A stretch of DNA of 64,000 nucleotides, from the NCBI GenBank assembly GCA_944474755.1, contig OX104117.1, positions 67,757,522 to 67,821,521 on the forward strand. Reading direction: 5' to 3'. The notes beneath the pieces are model-generated. The model did no database searches. It saw nothing but the letters and a program-made list of their open reading frames with translations, and had not been told where the DNA came from. Of this stretch, positions 12,501 to 20,600 are shown piece by piece (within the stretch, counting starts at the first letter, position 1; each line of letters opens with the position of its first letter). Source of the stretch: Limnoperna fortunei. Lineage: Eukaryota; Mollusca; Bivalvia; Mytilida; Modiolidae. The translations under genes and the position numbers were made by a program.

Positions 12501-15500
12501 ACTCTCATACTACAGTATTGGAAGCGGAAGGTTTGGTATGCCATACGACGTGGTTAAATCCACAATTTCTTTAGGAATGCCTATACTAAGTCAGGACAAT
12601 TGCTGCAGTTGCAATTCTTTTGTTTATTGGTTTTACAGTGTGCCGGTTTGTGCACTATTTTATTGGATTGTCTTTTTTGGTAGTTTACTTGGTGTTCGTT
12701 ATTTTGTCAGTACCTTAATAGCCCGGTGAAAATCCTCGACCTTTGACAGGACAAATATTATTGTTCGAAGATATATTCAAACGTTAACTTGGTGTGAAGT
12801 CATTATTTTAGCTATCAAATAATTCATACAAGTGACATTGTTGTTTTATTCTAATCTTTTTTTGGATAATGAGACTGCAATCTCCATTAAAACCGATTGG
12901 TGTAAAAATATCAAATATATTAAAACATTAAAATTTAATTATTCAATTAGAACTGAATTTATATACGTTTGTATCAATCGGAATATTTCGTGACCGTAGC
13001 CATCGACAATGCATATATATGATAGGAACGAATTGTTTAATTATTTTTACTAGTCGGGGAATCAAAAAGAACACAAAGTGCAGATACCAACTTTACGAAT
13101 TGCTTTTAAACAGGAAGAATCCAAGATTAAATTAGGTAATTACAACCAAAATAAACAGAGCCATAAAACCCATTTCTTTATATATTACCAGCGCCCTTGT
13201 TTTCTGGATTACACAATTCTTCGTCGATCTTTCCGTCACAATCATTGTCTAAACCGTCTCCTTCTACAGTTGTGGTTTTCATACATATCTACAAAACACC
13301 ACTTTATTTTTTAAAGAATTTTTGATAATAAAGACTTTGATTTCCGCTTTTTAACGTTTTGCTAAAATGATCACTACTATTTTCACGATGTTTTTACTTT
13401 ATGAAATTTTATGCTTACAGATCCAATAACTTTTTCATTGTATTAAAACGGGTATAACCGTACTGTATGCATCACAACGTAAACTCAATTTGCTAAAGTA
13501 AAATCCACGATTTACATCGGCCACCCTTTATACAATACATGTGCAATTATCCCATGTTTACCGCTGACAGGTGCTTTCTAAAACTTGATGCCTGAAGTTC
13601 CAATACTTCCTCGATTGATGATGTAAAGCCTCAAACTCAAACATCCTTTCATTCAGGACACAGTTATTGTACACATGCTATACATTTGGTGCCCATTTAA
13701 TAGTGATCCATGTTGATAAACATTTCATGAACAGTTGTTTTTAAGACACATAATAAATATGTTTCCCATTATATATTTAAATGTACATACCGTATTGATT
13801 GGAGCCATTCTCATACCAGTAGGAAACCCGTATGTTTCGTACTGAGCTTGTCCATAAAGATAACCTCCAAAAATGGAAATAGGTGACGCGTGTCTTATAA
13901 CATGAGAGCCTTCTGGAATTGAAATATAGCCTGCCACGTAATCAGTACCGGCAATTGCATTGTAAACAGTACCTGCTGGGAACGTAGCTCCATTCCAACG
14001 TAATCCATCTTTCTCTGACGATTTAACAACAAACATGAAGTAATTGCTGTAAGAACCATATGACCATTTGGGCGTGCTAAAAGTGTAGTCGGCGCCAAAT
14101 TGTTCCATTGGAGGAATATACATCAGCAAAGGATCAGATTCTTCAGTTGCTGTTTGTTGACTCATACAAAACTGAAATACGCTTATTGGTTTATTAGCAA
14201 CTATTTTAGTGTACACCCCAGATGGAATGGTCCTTTCAATGAATGTTCCTTTAAGAGCGATAGTAAATGAAGAACTATAACCACCTGAGATAACGACATA
14301 AGTACTGTCTTCACTAGCTACAAATCTAAAATAGTCTCCAGTCGTTCTAAGTGGAATTGGTACAGTGACGAAATTTTTACCCCATGTAGTTACAGGTGCT
14401 AACTGTTCAACAATATGATCGGAGCTGGTCCCGATACCAATATTGGTTCTTTGGTTACCACCGAGGACTCCGACCGGTTTGGTTGATTTGATGTAAGTTC
14501 CACTTAAGTCACCATAAGTCTGAAGCTGGAGCATTTGATATTTCTGGAGCGTTGTTGTTATCGTTTGTCCTTTTCCGTAAGTTACACCTTCATAAACCAC
14601 TGTGTAAGTTCCTACGGATGATGATAGTGTTACGCTTACTGAAGTGGCATCTTCAACGCCGATTACGTCAAGCTGACAGTAGTAAGAGGACGGGAACCAG
14701 GACACTGTGTAGTATTCTAAGCCTAAGACATCTACTGGCAAAGCTAGATAGGCGTCGCATGAATAGTAATCTTTATTTACTCCATATGCAACAACTTCAT
14801 CATCGGCCACAATTTGAAGAGCTGGAATCCAACATTAAATATTACCAAACTACGTTCGTTGTATTGTGTTTTAATTATATATATCTAGTATTTACGTTCA
14901 TTTGTTTTTCTTAGCTTTGTTGAAACAATTGTCTACTGTTTTTAATTTAATTAAAGTTTCACAATAAAACGGTATAATTTAAAAGAATTTTTTTCCCTAA
15001 AAAGCCACTCCTGGGTCTTACTGAGAGATTGGAATATTATTCTAATTCTACTACTTTCTTTGCAGATTATAAGTGTTTTAAATATTGTTTACAAAAAAGA
15101 AGATGTTGAATAATAATAAATTGCAAGACTTTATCGTTATTATTTGTTCAGTTCATTCGAAATGAACTCAGTGACGTTGTACACACTTATGCCTAACCCA
15201 ATTTCGCGCGGTTACACAGTGTATACGACGTAATTGGGTGTATTTCACTCTATTTTGATTTCTTTTAAATACTTAATAAATCAGCAACGTTATCCATTTT
15301 GTATAACTAACTTGTTATTTTAGCGCCTGACGCATTGATGACGTCACAATGACAAACATGTATTATTCTTAAAACAACAAGTGGCATCTCGATGTATTGT
15401 GACTTGCAAATGTTATTTGATTGCTTGATTTCGTATTAAATATAAGGACTAATTTTAATTGTTGGTTAGATTATTAAAAATAGACGACTTTGGATCAGTT

Positions 15501-18311
15501 TAAGCTCAACATAAACCGCTTCGTAGTATATTAAAAAAAAACCTACCCAAAGTTGTCAATATAAAATAATCTAACAAACAATTCTTAAATAACCAAACAA
15601 AAATAAGATCGATCATTAAAAAAATGTCATTAAAATTAACGAGTTGCCACATTTTTTACATGCATTAATTGGTACCTTCAAGTTTACATGATGCGGGAAC
15701 AATGCTTCTTGTTCATTTTTCCCTCCAAATATCTTACCGTTGTAAGCTCTTGCGGAACCCACCATTCTAAGATTGCCATCTAAAAACAATTGCTTAACAA
15801 CTCCCGATGTCACTGTGAACTGTTCGTTAATAGCTGTCGCAGTATACTTAGGTGCGGTTACTATAACATTTACATTAGTTGTGCGAGGGGTGGTAACAAA
15901 CAATTCCGCAGGCAGAGTTGAAGCGCTGTTTTGTCCGAAACCAACAATAAATACTTTTCCTCTGTTATCAGGACCTGAAATATTTTAATTATCAAATTTT
16001 ATATTCTGATATGACGTGCCTAAAACGCTTTGAGTCCACATCAGGGGTAAAACGAGTATATATTCCTAATCAACTTCATAAACGATCAACACTCTTTATG
16101 GCCACGTCATAGTATGATTTTTCAAATATTTTATGGACGTCATAATCAAATTCGTGTCCTAAATGACCGACAAGTCCCGCAACTCAAATGCTACGTTGTT
16201 AAAAAGGGTAACATATATGTCATTTTAGAATCGAAATAATTCATTTAGGGCAAGAATATAAACTAATTTTTACTACGGGTTAGCCATTTATGTCCACATT
16301 TTGCAAGTATAATATTGGAACAGCTCGACAGTTACTTAGCTAACAATTTTATGATTAAAATCGAAATATAAACAAAAAGTCAACAAAATAACACTGCTCT
16401 TGCCGCTGCAACCATCTATATGTCTAGCTACAATAATGTAGCTCCTTTTTTTCTTTTTTGAACCCTATTATCATAATACTAAAAATAAAGGTCTACTAGT
16501 AATAATCATATAAACAGGTTGGTAAGGTAAACTCACGTGACGGTATATAGAATATAAACACACACACGTGTTTTAGCTAAATTTAAATAAATACATCTAT
16601 CAGTATCACTATTGCATGAAATAGTTAACTCTGTAGTGTGTTTTATTTATGATTATATAGTTTGGGGAGACAACTTTCATTGATGAGTGCGTCACGTAAT
16701 TACATTAAATTCTAAGTATTAAAAATGTACTGGTATATTAAATTTATTTTTATCGTATTGCACATTGTTACATTAAGATCCTATGTTTGTCTGTAGCTTT
16801 AATCGGCTGGTTATTTTATATTTATATTTTATGTTATTTGTTTCCTCGTTTTTAATTATTACTAAATTGTGCTTAAAGAAGTCTAACGACTCCCATCTTA
16901 TTATGAATGTTTGAATATATATCACATAAATGGTAAAATTTGTAAAAGTTTTTTTCATATTAATTATCCTTAATTAAAAATCCTGCCTTGAATTATCTAT
17001 ATTTATATATTAAGCTTTACATAATTTAATTTGAAGTTTTTAGTATTAGTTACTTTGAAATGTGACCATTTTCTTACAAGTTTTTTTATTGGTATATGTA
17101 TGTAAAATTAAATTATTTAATACAATGTGTGCTTGTTTCTAATTGAAAAGAGTTTTGTTAATCAATTACTATTATATAATTATTTGGTTTATTATTCTCT
17201 GCCCTGTACAATACATTAGAAAAATGATGTGAATGTAAAATTAAAAGCTAGACACATTAAGCATGTAACTGAAAAATCTGGAATAATGTGATATAAAATC
17301 TCTAAGAATTTTGTTTTTTAATAAGAATACAACTGAATATTTTTGCATAAATATAGTATCCAGGTCTTACCGGCAGGAGAAACCGGAGGTACAGCGGCAT
17401 AAACCAGCAGCAACAAGACGACAGCAAGCTTTTCTGTCAATAATAAAAAACAACTTTAAACACATTACATTAAATTATTGTAATTGTCCCATAAACAATT
17501 CAAAGAGATATATGTCTCGTAGGATTCTTACAAATCTATAAAATATATGAAAATCATACAAATTTGCATACCTTTTTCATGTGTACTTGTATAATATGAT
17601 TATTTCCCATCTTTAGTTTAAAGTATTATCACATAAAACTTGAAACTGTTTTGTTTATACATCAATAGCACAATTGTTTTTAAACAACAAAAGAACATAA
17701 ATTAAAGTAATTATATTATTATTAAGAAATTTTTGTTATTAATTTAATAATAAAATTTTATTATATAATAACCAAATATCAAATAAAAATTACTTGTAAC
17801 AAGCCTTTTGTAAATATATATAACTAGTTTTAAAAAAACCCGTATTTCTTGAATATTCATATGTTAATTGCACAAAGTTTTTCATATAAAATATGTGACT
17901 ATCACATAAAAATCATGTCTTAAAAATTGTATGTAGCGCCTCTGTTTTGTTTTAATATCAGATAAACAACCGCATGACAATCATCTGTGATCTCTTTGCC
18001 ATTAATGCCATTTTGCCATCTCGCTTATTTCCGCGAAATAAAAAAAGTTTAAAAATGAAAATCCAACTTAGTTCTATTTTGGTTAACCAAATTTGTAACA
18101 AAATATTATTTTGATGATTCATTTGTAATTAGAAAAAAAGCAAAACACAAGCAAAATAATCAACAATAAATACATAAATTATACAAAAAAATCAACATTA
18201 CAATACAAATTAATTTAGGAGAAAATTGAACAACGGACAAAACACATACTTTAACTCGACTCATCGTGAACTATCTCTGTTTTAAATAAACAATTTTTTA
18301 CCTGAACTCAT
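3480..18311 (-). CDS. Gene A: 16-exon IgGFc-binding / 8x TSP1 / LDLa surface protein (1051 aa)
   Basis: Coding exons, in order of transcription: 18311-18302, 17433-17371, 15974-15738, 14821-13791, 13288-13189, 12114-12064, 11434-11240, 10631-10461, 9933-9763, 9443-9273, 8416-8246, 7522-7352, 5667-5497, 5306-5110, 4290-4125, 3559-3480. All introns are GT-AG and the sum is 3156 bases with no internal stop. Domains: signal peptide (about 1-24), IgGFc-binding region (25-447), acidic Ca-binding-like motifs (448-497), eight TSP1 repeats (498-970), LDLa (971-1025), hydrophobic C-terminus (1026-1051). Secretion and surface display follow from the signal peptide and C-terminal hydrophobic segment. TSP1 and LDLa are extracellular modules; IgGFc-binding domains occur in secreted mucin-like and invertebrate recognition proteins. 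A role in adhesion or immune recognition is inference. Gene B is its tandem paralogue. The model is supported by exon-by-exon conservation between the two copies. Confidence 0.93.
4125..4290 (-). CDS. Gene A exon 15: LDL-receptor class A domain
   Basis: A 166-bp exon (residues 971-1025), phase 0 in, phase 1 out. It starts [20 protein letters not shown] and contains the Ca-binding end CDDGSDE, matching LDLa (CxxxxFxC...C...C..DC.DGSDE). A short Cys-containing extension ([15 protein letters not shown]) leads to the C-terminal hydrophobic exon. It is strongly conserved in B. Confidence 0.93.
4480..5095. repeat. Degenerate minisatellite in gene A intron 14
   Basis: Repeated units built on AATGCTCAnATGTTACTTCTTG, including a perfect 56-bp tandem duplication starting near 4626 (TTACCTCCTATTCTTATTGC). 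The matching intron of gene B holds a relative of it at 34200-34890. Confidence 0.75.
5110..5306 (-). CDS. Gene A exon 14: TSP1 repeat 8 plus linker
   Basis: A 197-bp exon, phase 1 in and phase 0 out. It begins [17 protein letters not shown] (three Trp in a row at WxxW spacing) and ends with the linker TPAAGQYVQ before the LDLa exon. The WGS-WGS-WGT tract holds a tandem 9-base repeat (GGATCTTGG), which is absent from gene B. Confidence 0.92.
5497..5667 (-). CDS. Gene A exon 13: TSP1 repeat 7
   Basis: A 171-bp phase 1-1 exon: [23 protein letters not shown], six Cys, ending VCI before donor GTAGGT. Orthologous within the pair to gene B exon 9 (35805-35975). Confidence 0.93.
   Translation of the reverse strand, partial: SMACGPRGQVGAHVQFLVAEVARTDLELVLIRHHSIVELTVLGLDQAHKHATLKSV
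5668..7351. other. Gene A intron 12
   Basis: The part up to about 6162 aligns with gene B (35976-37443), for example the shared CGGACCATAGTG and CATTCCTTGC. The rest is A-only. At 6160-6195 a piece resembling a bivalve SINE tail (GCTTGCTGGACATTAATCAA) is visible. No exon seen. Confidence 0.55.
7352..7522 (-). CDS. Gene A exon 12: TSP1 repeat 6 (A-only)
   Basis: A 171-bp phase 1-1 exon: [23 protein letters not shown], tail SCNTNPCP. It is the most diverged of the four A-only repeats. Absent from gene B. Confidence 0.93.
7975..8107 (+). mobile_element. SINE fragment (MetaSINE-like 3' part)
   Basis: GCCAGTTTTCCTACCGCAGG, GGGGTTTTCTCCGGCTTCCT, AAAACTGGACGCCATGATTA and AGTGGCGTTAAA, then an A/C-rich tail. 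This matches the conserved central block of bivalve MetaSINEs from memory. It lies in intron 11 of gene A, between A-only TSP1 exons. Confidence 0.65.
8246..8416 (-). CDS. Gene A exon 11: TSP1 repeat 5 (A-only)
   Basis: A 171-bp phase 1-1 exon almost identical to exon 9 ([26 protein letters not shown] here against TNPAPQYGG there). It contains six Cys, the O-fucose consensus and tandem Trp motif. Absent from gene B. Confidence 0.93.
8417..9272. other. Gene A intron 10
   Basis: AT-rich intron between TSP1 exons 10 and 11, A-only. No exon, repeat or RNA gene recognised. Confidence 0.5.
9273..9443 (-). CDS. Gene A exon 10: TSP1 repeat 4 (A-only)
   Basis: A 171-bp phase 1-1 exon: [17 protein letters not shown], then DRTRSC and the shared tail [10 protein letters not shown]. 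Splice sites are TTTAG and GTAAGT. It is absent from gene B. Confidence 0.93.
9535..9700 (+). mobile_element. tRNA-derived SINE-like fragment
   Basis: Contains a pol III box B-like GGTTCGATACC at 9552 and then SINE-like body sequence in intron 9 of gene A. Family not assigned; no box A confirmed. Confidence 0.45.
9763..9933 (-). CDS. Gene A exon 9: TSP1 repeat 3 (A-only)
   Basis: A 171-bp phase 1-1 exon with [22 protein letters not shown] and six Cys. It is nearly identical to exon 11, indicating recent duplication. No counterpart exists in gene B. Confidence 0.93.
10461..10631 (-). CDS. Gene A exon 8: TSP1 repeat 2
   Basis: A 171-bp phase 1-1 exon. Key motifs: [19 protein letters not shown] with two WxxW/WxxC tryptophans (possible C-mannosylation) and CSVTCASG matching the O-fucosylation consensus CxxTCxxG; basic RSR strand; six Cys. 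Its partner in B is 37712-37882. Confidence 0.93.
10632..11239. other. Gene A intron 7
   Basis: Aligns with gene B 37883-38681 through shared stretches such as ATTTTGGCGTCCTTTAGT and TGATTCGCAAT. Plain intron sequence. Confidence 0.6.
11240..11434 (-). CDS. Gene A exon 7: TSP1 repeat 1 (atypical, longer)
   Basis: A 195-bp phase 1-1 exon. It carries the TSP1 signature [14 protein letters not shown], then an insertion ([18 protein letters not shown]) that lengthens the first loop and replaces the usual CxxTCGGG O-fucose context. Six cysteines remain and the repeat ends in CP. It is the most diverged TSP1 of the array and is present in both paralogues. Confidence 0.92.
12064..12114 (-). CDS. 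Gene A exon 6: [12 protein letters not shown] motif micro-exon
   Basis: A 51-bp symmetric exon (phase 1-1) encoding [17 protein letters not shown], where the first Asp codon is split with exon 5. The D-x-D-G-D-G-x-x-D-E-D pattern resembles thrombospondin type-3/EF-hand Ca loops. It acts as a short linker between the IgGFc-binding region and the TSP1 array. Gene B has the same exon at 40840-40890. Confidence 0.88.
12115..13188. other. Gene A intron 5
   Basis: 1074 bp against 377 bp in gene B. The extra sequence, roughly 12240-12960, is an A-only insertion or a B deletion. It holds an 83-codon open frame at 12478-12729 on the plus strand with no recognised domain. Confidence 0.5.
13189..13288 (-). 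CDS. Gene A exon 5: acidic DGxDNDCDGxIDEE motif
   Basis: A 100-bp exon (residues 448-480), phase 0 in, phase 1 out. It contains [18 protein letters not shown], the DGxDNDCDGxxDEE pattern of MopE-like/EF-loop metal-binding repeats. The Asp/Glu spacing suggests Ca2+ binding; this is inference from the motif. The paralogue exon (41268-41367) differs only by Met to Ile. Confidence 0.88.
13289..13790. other. Gene A intron 4
   Basis: Aligns with gene B 41368-41826 (shared GACTTTGATTTCCGCTTTTT). Nothing else recognised. Confidence 0.55.
13791..14821 (-). CDS. Gene A exon 4: IgGFc-binding domain core
   Basis: A 1031-bp exon (residues 104-447), phase 1 in, phase 0 out. The sequence matches the IgGFc-binding N-terminal domain pattern: [19 protein letters not shown] near the start, [18 protein letters not shown], a [16 protein letters not shown] segment, [40 protein letters not shown] and a C-terminal [12 protein letters not shown] block. 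The TKPVGVLGG and PISIFGG elements are typical of this family. Donor GTATGT follows the codon for Thr (APINT). Ligand cannot be predicted from sequence; the name comes from human FCGBP, not from tested IgG binding here. Confidence 0.94.
14822..15737. other. Gene A intron 3
   Basis: Aligns in part with gene B 42858-43547 (shared GACTTTGGATC and CCTACCCAAAGT). No exon seen. Confidence 0.55.
15738..15974 (-). CDS. Gene A exon 3: N-terminal part of IgGFc-binding region
   Basis: A 237-bp exon (residues about 25-103), phase 1 to 1. It opens with [15 protein letters not shown] and runs through beta-rich sequence ([27 protein letters not shown]) to SARAYN. This is the region just before the IgGFc-binding core in related invertebrate proteins. 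Acceptor TTTCAG, donor GTAAGA. Reading on past the donor leaves the conserved pattern, which supports the exon end. Confidence 0.9.
15975..17370. other. Gene A intron 2
   Basis: AT-rich. At 16427-16454 it carries GCTACAATAATGTAGCTCCT, the end sequence of the foldback element described at 53080-53697, here as an isolated terminus. No other feature. Confidence 0.55.
17371..17433 (-). CDS. Gene A exon 2: signal peptide core
   Basis: A 63-bp exon, phase 1 to phase 1, encoding the hydrophobic core of the leader ([17 protein letters not shown]) and a likely cleavage region rich in Pro, Ser and Ala. Acceptor is CAG, donor GTAAGA. Gene B has the equivalent exon at 48468-48530 with one amino acid change at the junction codon (Glu to Asp). 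Confidence 0.9.
17434..18301. other. Gene A intron 1
   Basis: Very AT-rich intron with a short AATAAATACATAA patch near 18163, which corresponds to the long (AAAT)n tract of gene B. Confidence 0.55.
18302..18311 (-). CDS. Gene A exon 1: start codon and first residues
   Basis: Ten coding bases, ATG AGT TCA G, then a GT donor (phase 1). The start is chosen because joining to exon 2 gives a good signal peptide ([13 protein letters not shown]). Gene B has the same ten bases at the same place, 63 bp (A) or 51 bp (B) after a shared TATA box. Two shorter upstream ATGs both hit stops within four codons. Confidence 0.85.
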
Positions 18312-18328
18312 GGCAGCATAAGCAACTG

Positions 18329-18337
18329 CTAACGCAT
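18329..18337 (-). promoter_or_regulatory. Gene A minimal upstream ORF (Met-Arg-stop)
   Basis: ATG CGT TAG in the leader, 18 bases before the gene A start. Gene B has ATG CGT TAA in the same position. A second upstream ATG (ATG CTG CCA TGA) ends overlapping the main ATG. Translational dampening is possible but unproven. Confidence 0.5.
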
Positions 18338-18373
18338 GTTCAGCTGTAAATAAAAATTGTGCAGTTCCCAAGC

Positions 18374-18380
18374 TTTTATA
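18374..18380 (-). promoter_or_regulatory. Gene A TATA box
   Basis: TATAAAA in the context AATCTCGGTATAAAAGCT, 63 bp before the start codon. The same string occurs before gene B at 49197-49203. Blocks further upstream are also conserved (TACGTAATCGGTATTTTA lies about 110-190 bp upstream in both), so the duplication carried the promoter. Confidence 0.8.
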
Positions 18381-19069
18381 CCGAGATTAACAACGAACTT
18401 TAGATAGCACGTGGCATGATTTAAATAAAAAAGGTTTTTAACTTGGACGTATGGAAAATTTTCGGTGCAAGTGTACTACATAACATGAAGGGCATACGTA
18501 ATCGGTATTTTATAATTACAAAAGTACATATTTTTAGTTGAATAAATTTTAACAATAGTATTTAAATGCGCATTTAAATAATTAAATTCAAATAGAATTG
18601 GAATGGTAATATCAACGAATCCAAGAAATATGAATTGAACATTATTTCCAGTTTTAATTAAGGACACTAACTGAGGCATTGTCGCAACATGGATTTAAGT
18701 TCCTGTCCGGCGGTTGTTGGATGGTTGTTTATTTATATACCCGACACAATAACGTAGAAGTTTTACTTTGCACGTCTGCTTGTTCAAAATTGCTGGAAAC
18801 GGAGGTAACTATTTAAAACAGGGAAAATTCCAAATAGATTTTAAGAATATTTTGAATATTTCAGCTACTTTTTAGGGTTGAGATATCAAAAATATTGTAG
18901 AAATACATTATGAATTAATAAAGCTTGTGTGACACTATGATAACTATAAGCAAAAATACCTGCTGTAATTAATATAAATCCTAAAAATACAAAAACAAAC
19001 TATGCATTACAAATAGAGTTAATAAACTGCTACAAGATTGCGCTAGGATGTACATTTCTCAATCTGATG

Positions 19070-19795
19070 TCCAAAAATGTTTCCTGATATAAAAAATCTT
19101 TTATTAAATATAATATAAAATATTTAATTTTACATCAATATTTCATTTTTGATATCATAAATTTGATTCTTTAATATAAAAAAACCTAAAATTTCTTGAA
19201 TTAAAAAAATCATTTTTATATCCAAAATCATTTTTAGATATTAAAATATTTTGATATCAATTAATCAATTTTCTAATTTAAAAATACACACTATTTTTAT
19301 ACGAAGAAATGTATTTTCTGATATCAAAAATAATTTAAGAAATCATTTTTTATACAAGAAATTCGATTTTATATTATGAAATGTTGTTTTGTATTTTTTT
19401 AAATCATAAAATAGGTTTTGTTTGGTACAATGATTTCTCCTGAACTTATATCTGAAAATCTCAACATTGCCTTATATTTTGACGGGGTATTTTGGTCAAT
19501 GTCGATATCAAATAGCAAAATCAGAGCTAAGGACTGCATACTTCTTGACTTTCGTCAAACACAGGGAATGTGTAAGTATGGGACAATCATTAAGTCTTCA
19601 TAATATCTAATACAATGTATAACAAAATGGAGCCATTTTTGATATAAAACATTTTTTTAGCTCGAAGAATTCAATTTTTTGATACTAGAAAATAATTGTC
19701 TGATATCAGAAATTAATAACTTATTTCTGATAACAAAGAATCCATTTTATTAGATAAACATTTCGATTTTACGACATAAAAAAATTATAGAATAA
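19070..19795. repeat. Degenerate GATATC-centred repeat tract
   Basis: Many copies of TTTGATATCAAAAAT and TTCTGATATCAGAAAT-like units with short AT spacers, interrupted by about 200 bp of unique sequence around 19410-19610. Each unit is partly self-complementary. Confidence 0.65.
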
Positions 19796-19924
19796 ATAGA
19801 ACAAGGCGCTTCATCAAAGATGGCGAAAGGTTGAACATATACTAAGTCAATAATCATACAAGTAGAGAGTTTAGCAATTGTACAAGGGAATATCCTTTTT
19901 TGAGAACAAGAGTTTTACCGCATG

Positions 19925-20600
19925 GGCAATGTTTTCGAAACTATCCTAAAAATGTCTTACGACATGTCTTAGGACATAATTTAAGACCGACTAAGACAGT
20001 CTTAGGACGTGTCTTAGACCTCACACCGAAGGTATCCTAAGGCGATATTAACTCTGTCAAGTATTCTCACAAGAAACAGAATTTATACGTGTGTGATTAT
20101 TAAGAACTTATAAAGTCAGCAAAATTTCGATGTAGTCTGCACAAACTAAATCAACGTTTTATAAACATGTATTAATAAACATATAATTATATGTATTTTA
20201 AATAGAAAAAACGTCAAATATGTCTTTCTTATGTGCATTTCAACGTGTCTTTGTTTTGTGCATTTCAGTGTGAATAGTTTGGCACAAGTTTATGTTTGAA
20301 CAAAACCAGTATAAATAGTATAAAAACGGAGCTTCATCATTTTTATAGAAAAGGTTATAAAGCATATGTTGGTGTTATTTAGTAAACTTTCTAATGTTGT
20401 AGAAAAATTAGAACTTAAACGTGTAAAATTTAATACACATTAAAATTATTACCATGCTCAGACCATCTTAGGACACATATTTCGTTGTCCTAAAGTTCAG
20501 AGAAAAATAAAGAAATGTCTTAACTTTCGACATGTTCGATGACAAGACTTAGGACACAGGTTTATCCTCAGGTGGACTTAGGTTATGTTTTAGGCCAAAT
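19925..20600 (+). repeat. Dispersed repeat copy 1 (TGTCTTAGGACA-type motifs)
   Basis: Similar along its length to 61965-62680: shared TTTTCGAAACT, ATGTCTTAGGACATAAT, GACGTGTCTTAGACCTCAC, TGTGATTATTAAGAACTTAT-like and ATAAACATATAATTATATG-like stretches, ending with CTTAGGACACAG. No coding capacity; a non-autonomous element is likely. Confidence 0.7.

Noticed and set aside
12478..12729. 83-codon plus-strand frame in gene A intron 5
   Set aside because: No recognisable domain, no counterpart in gene B; chance frame in an inserted or retained intron segment.
14552..14914. 120-codon plus-strand frame
   Set aside because: Antisense shadow of the IgGFc-binding exon.
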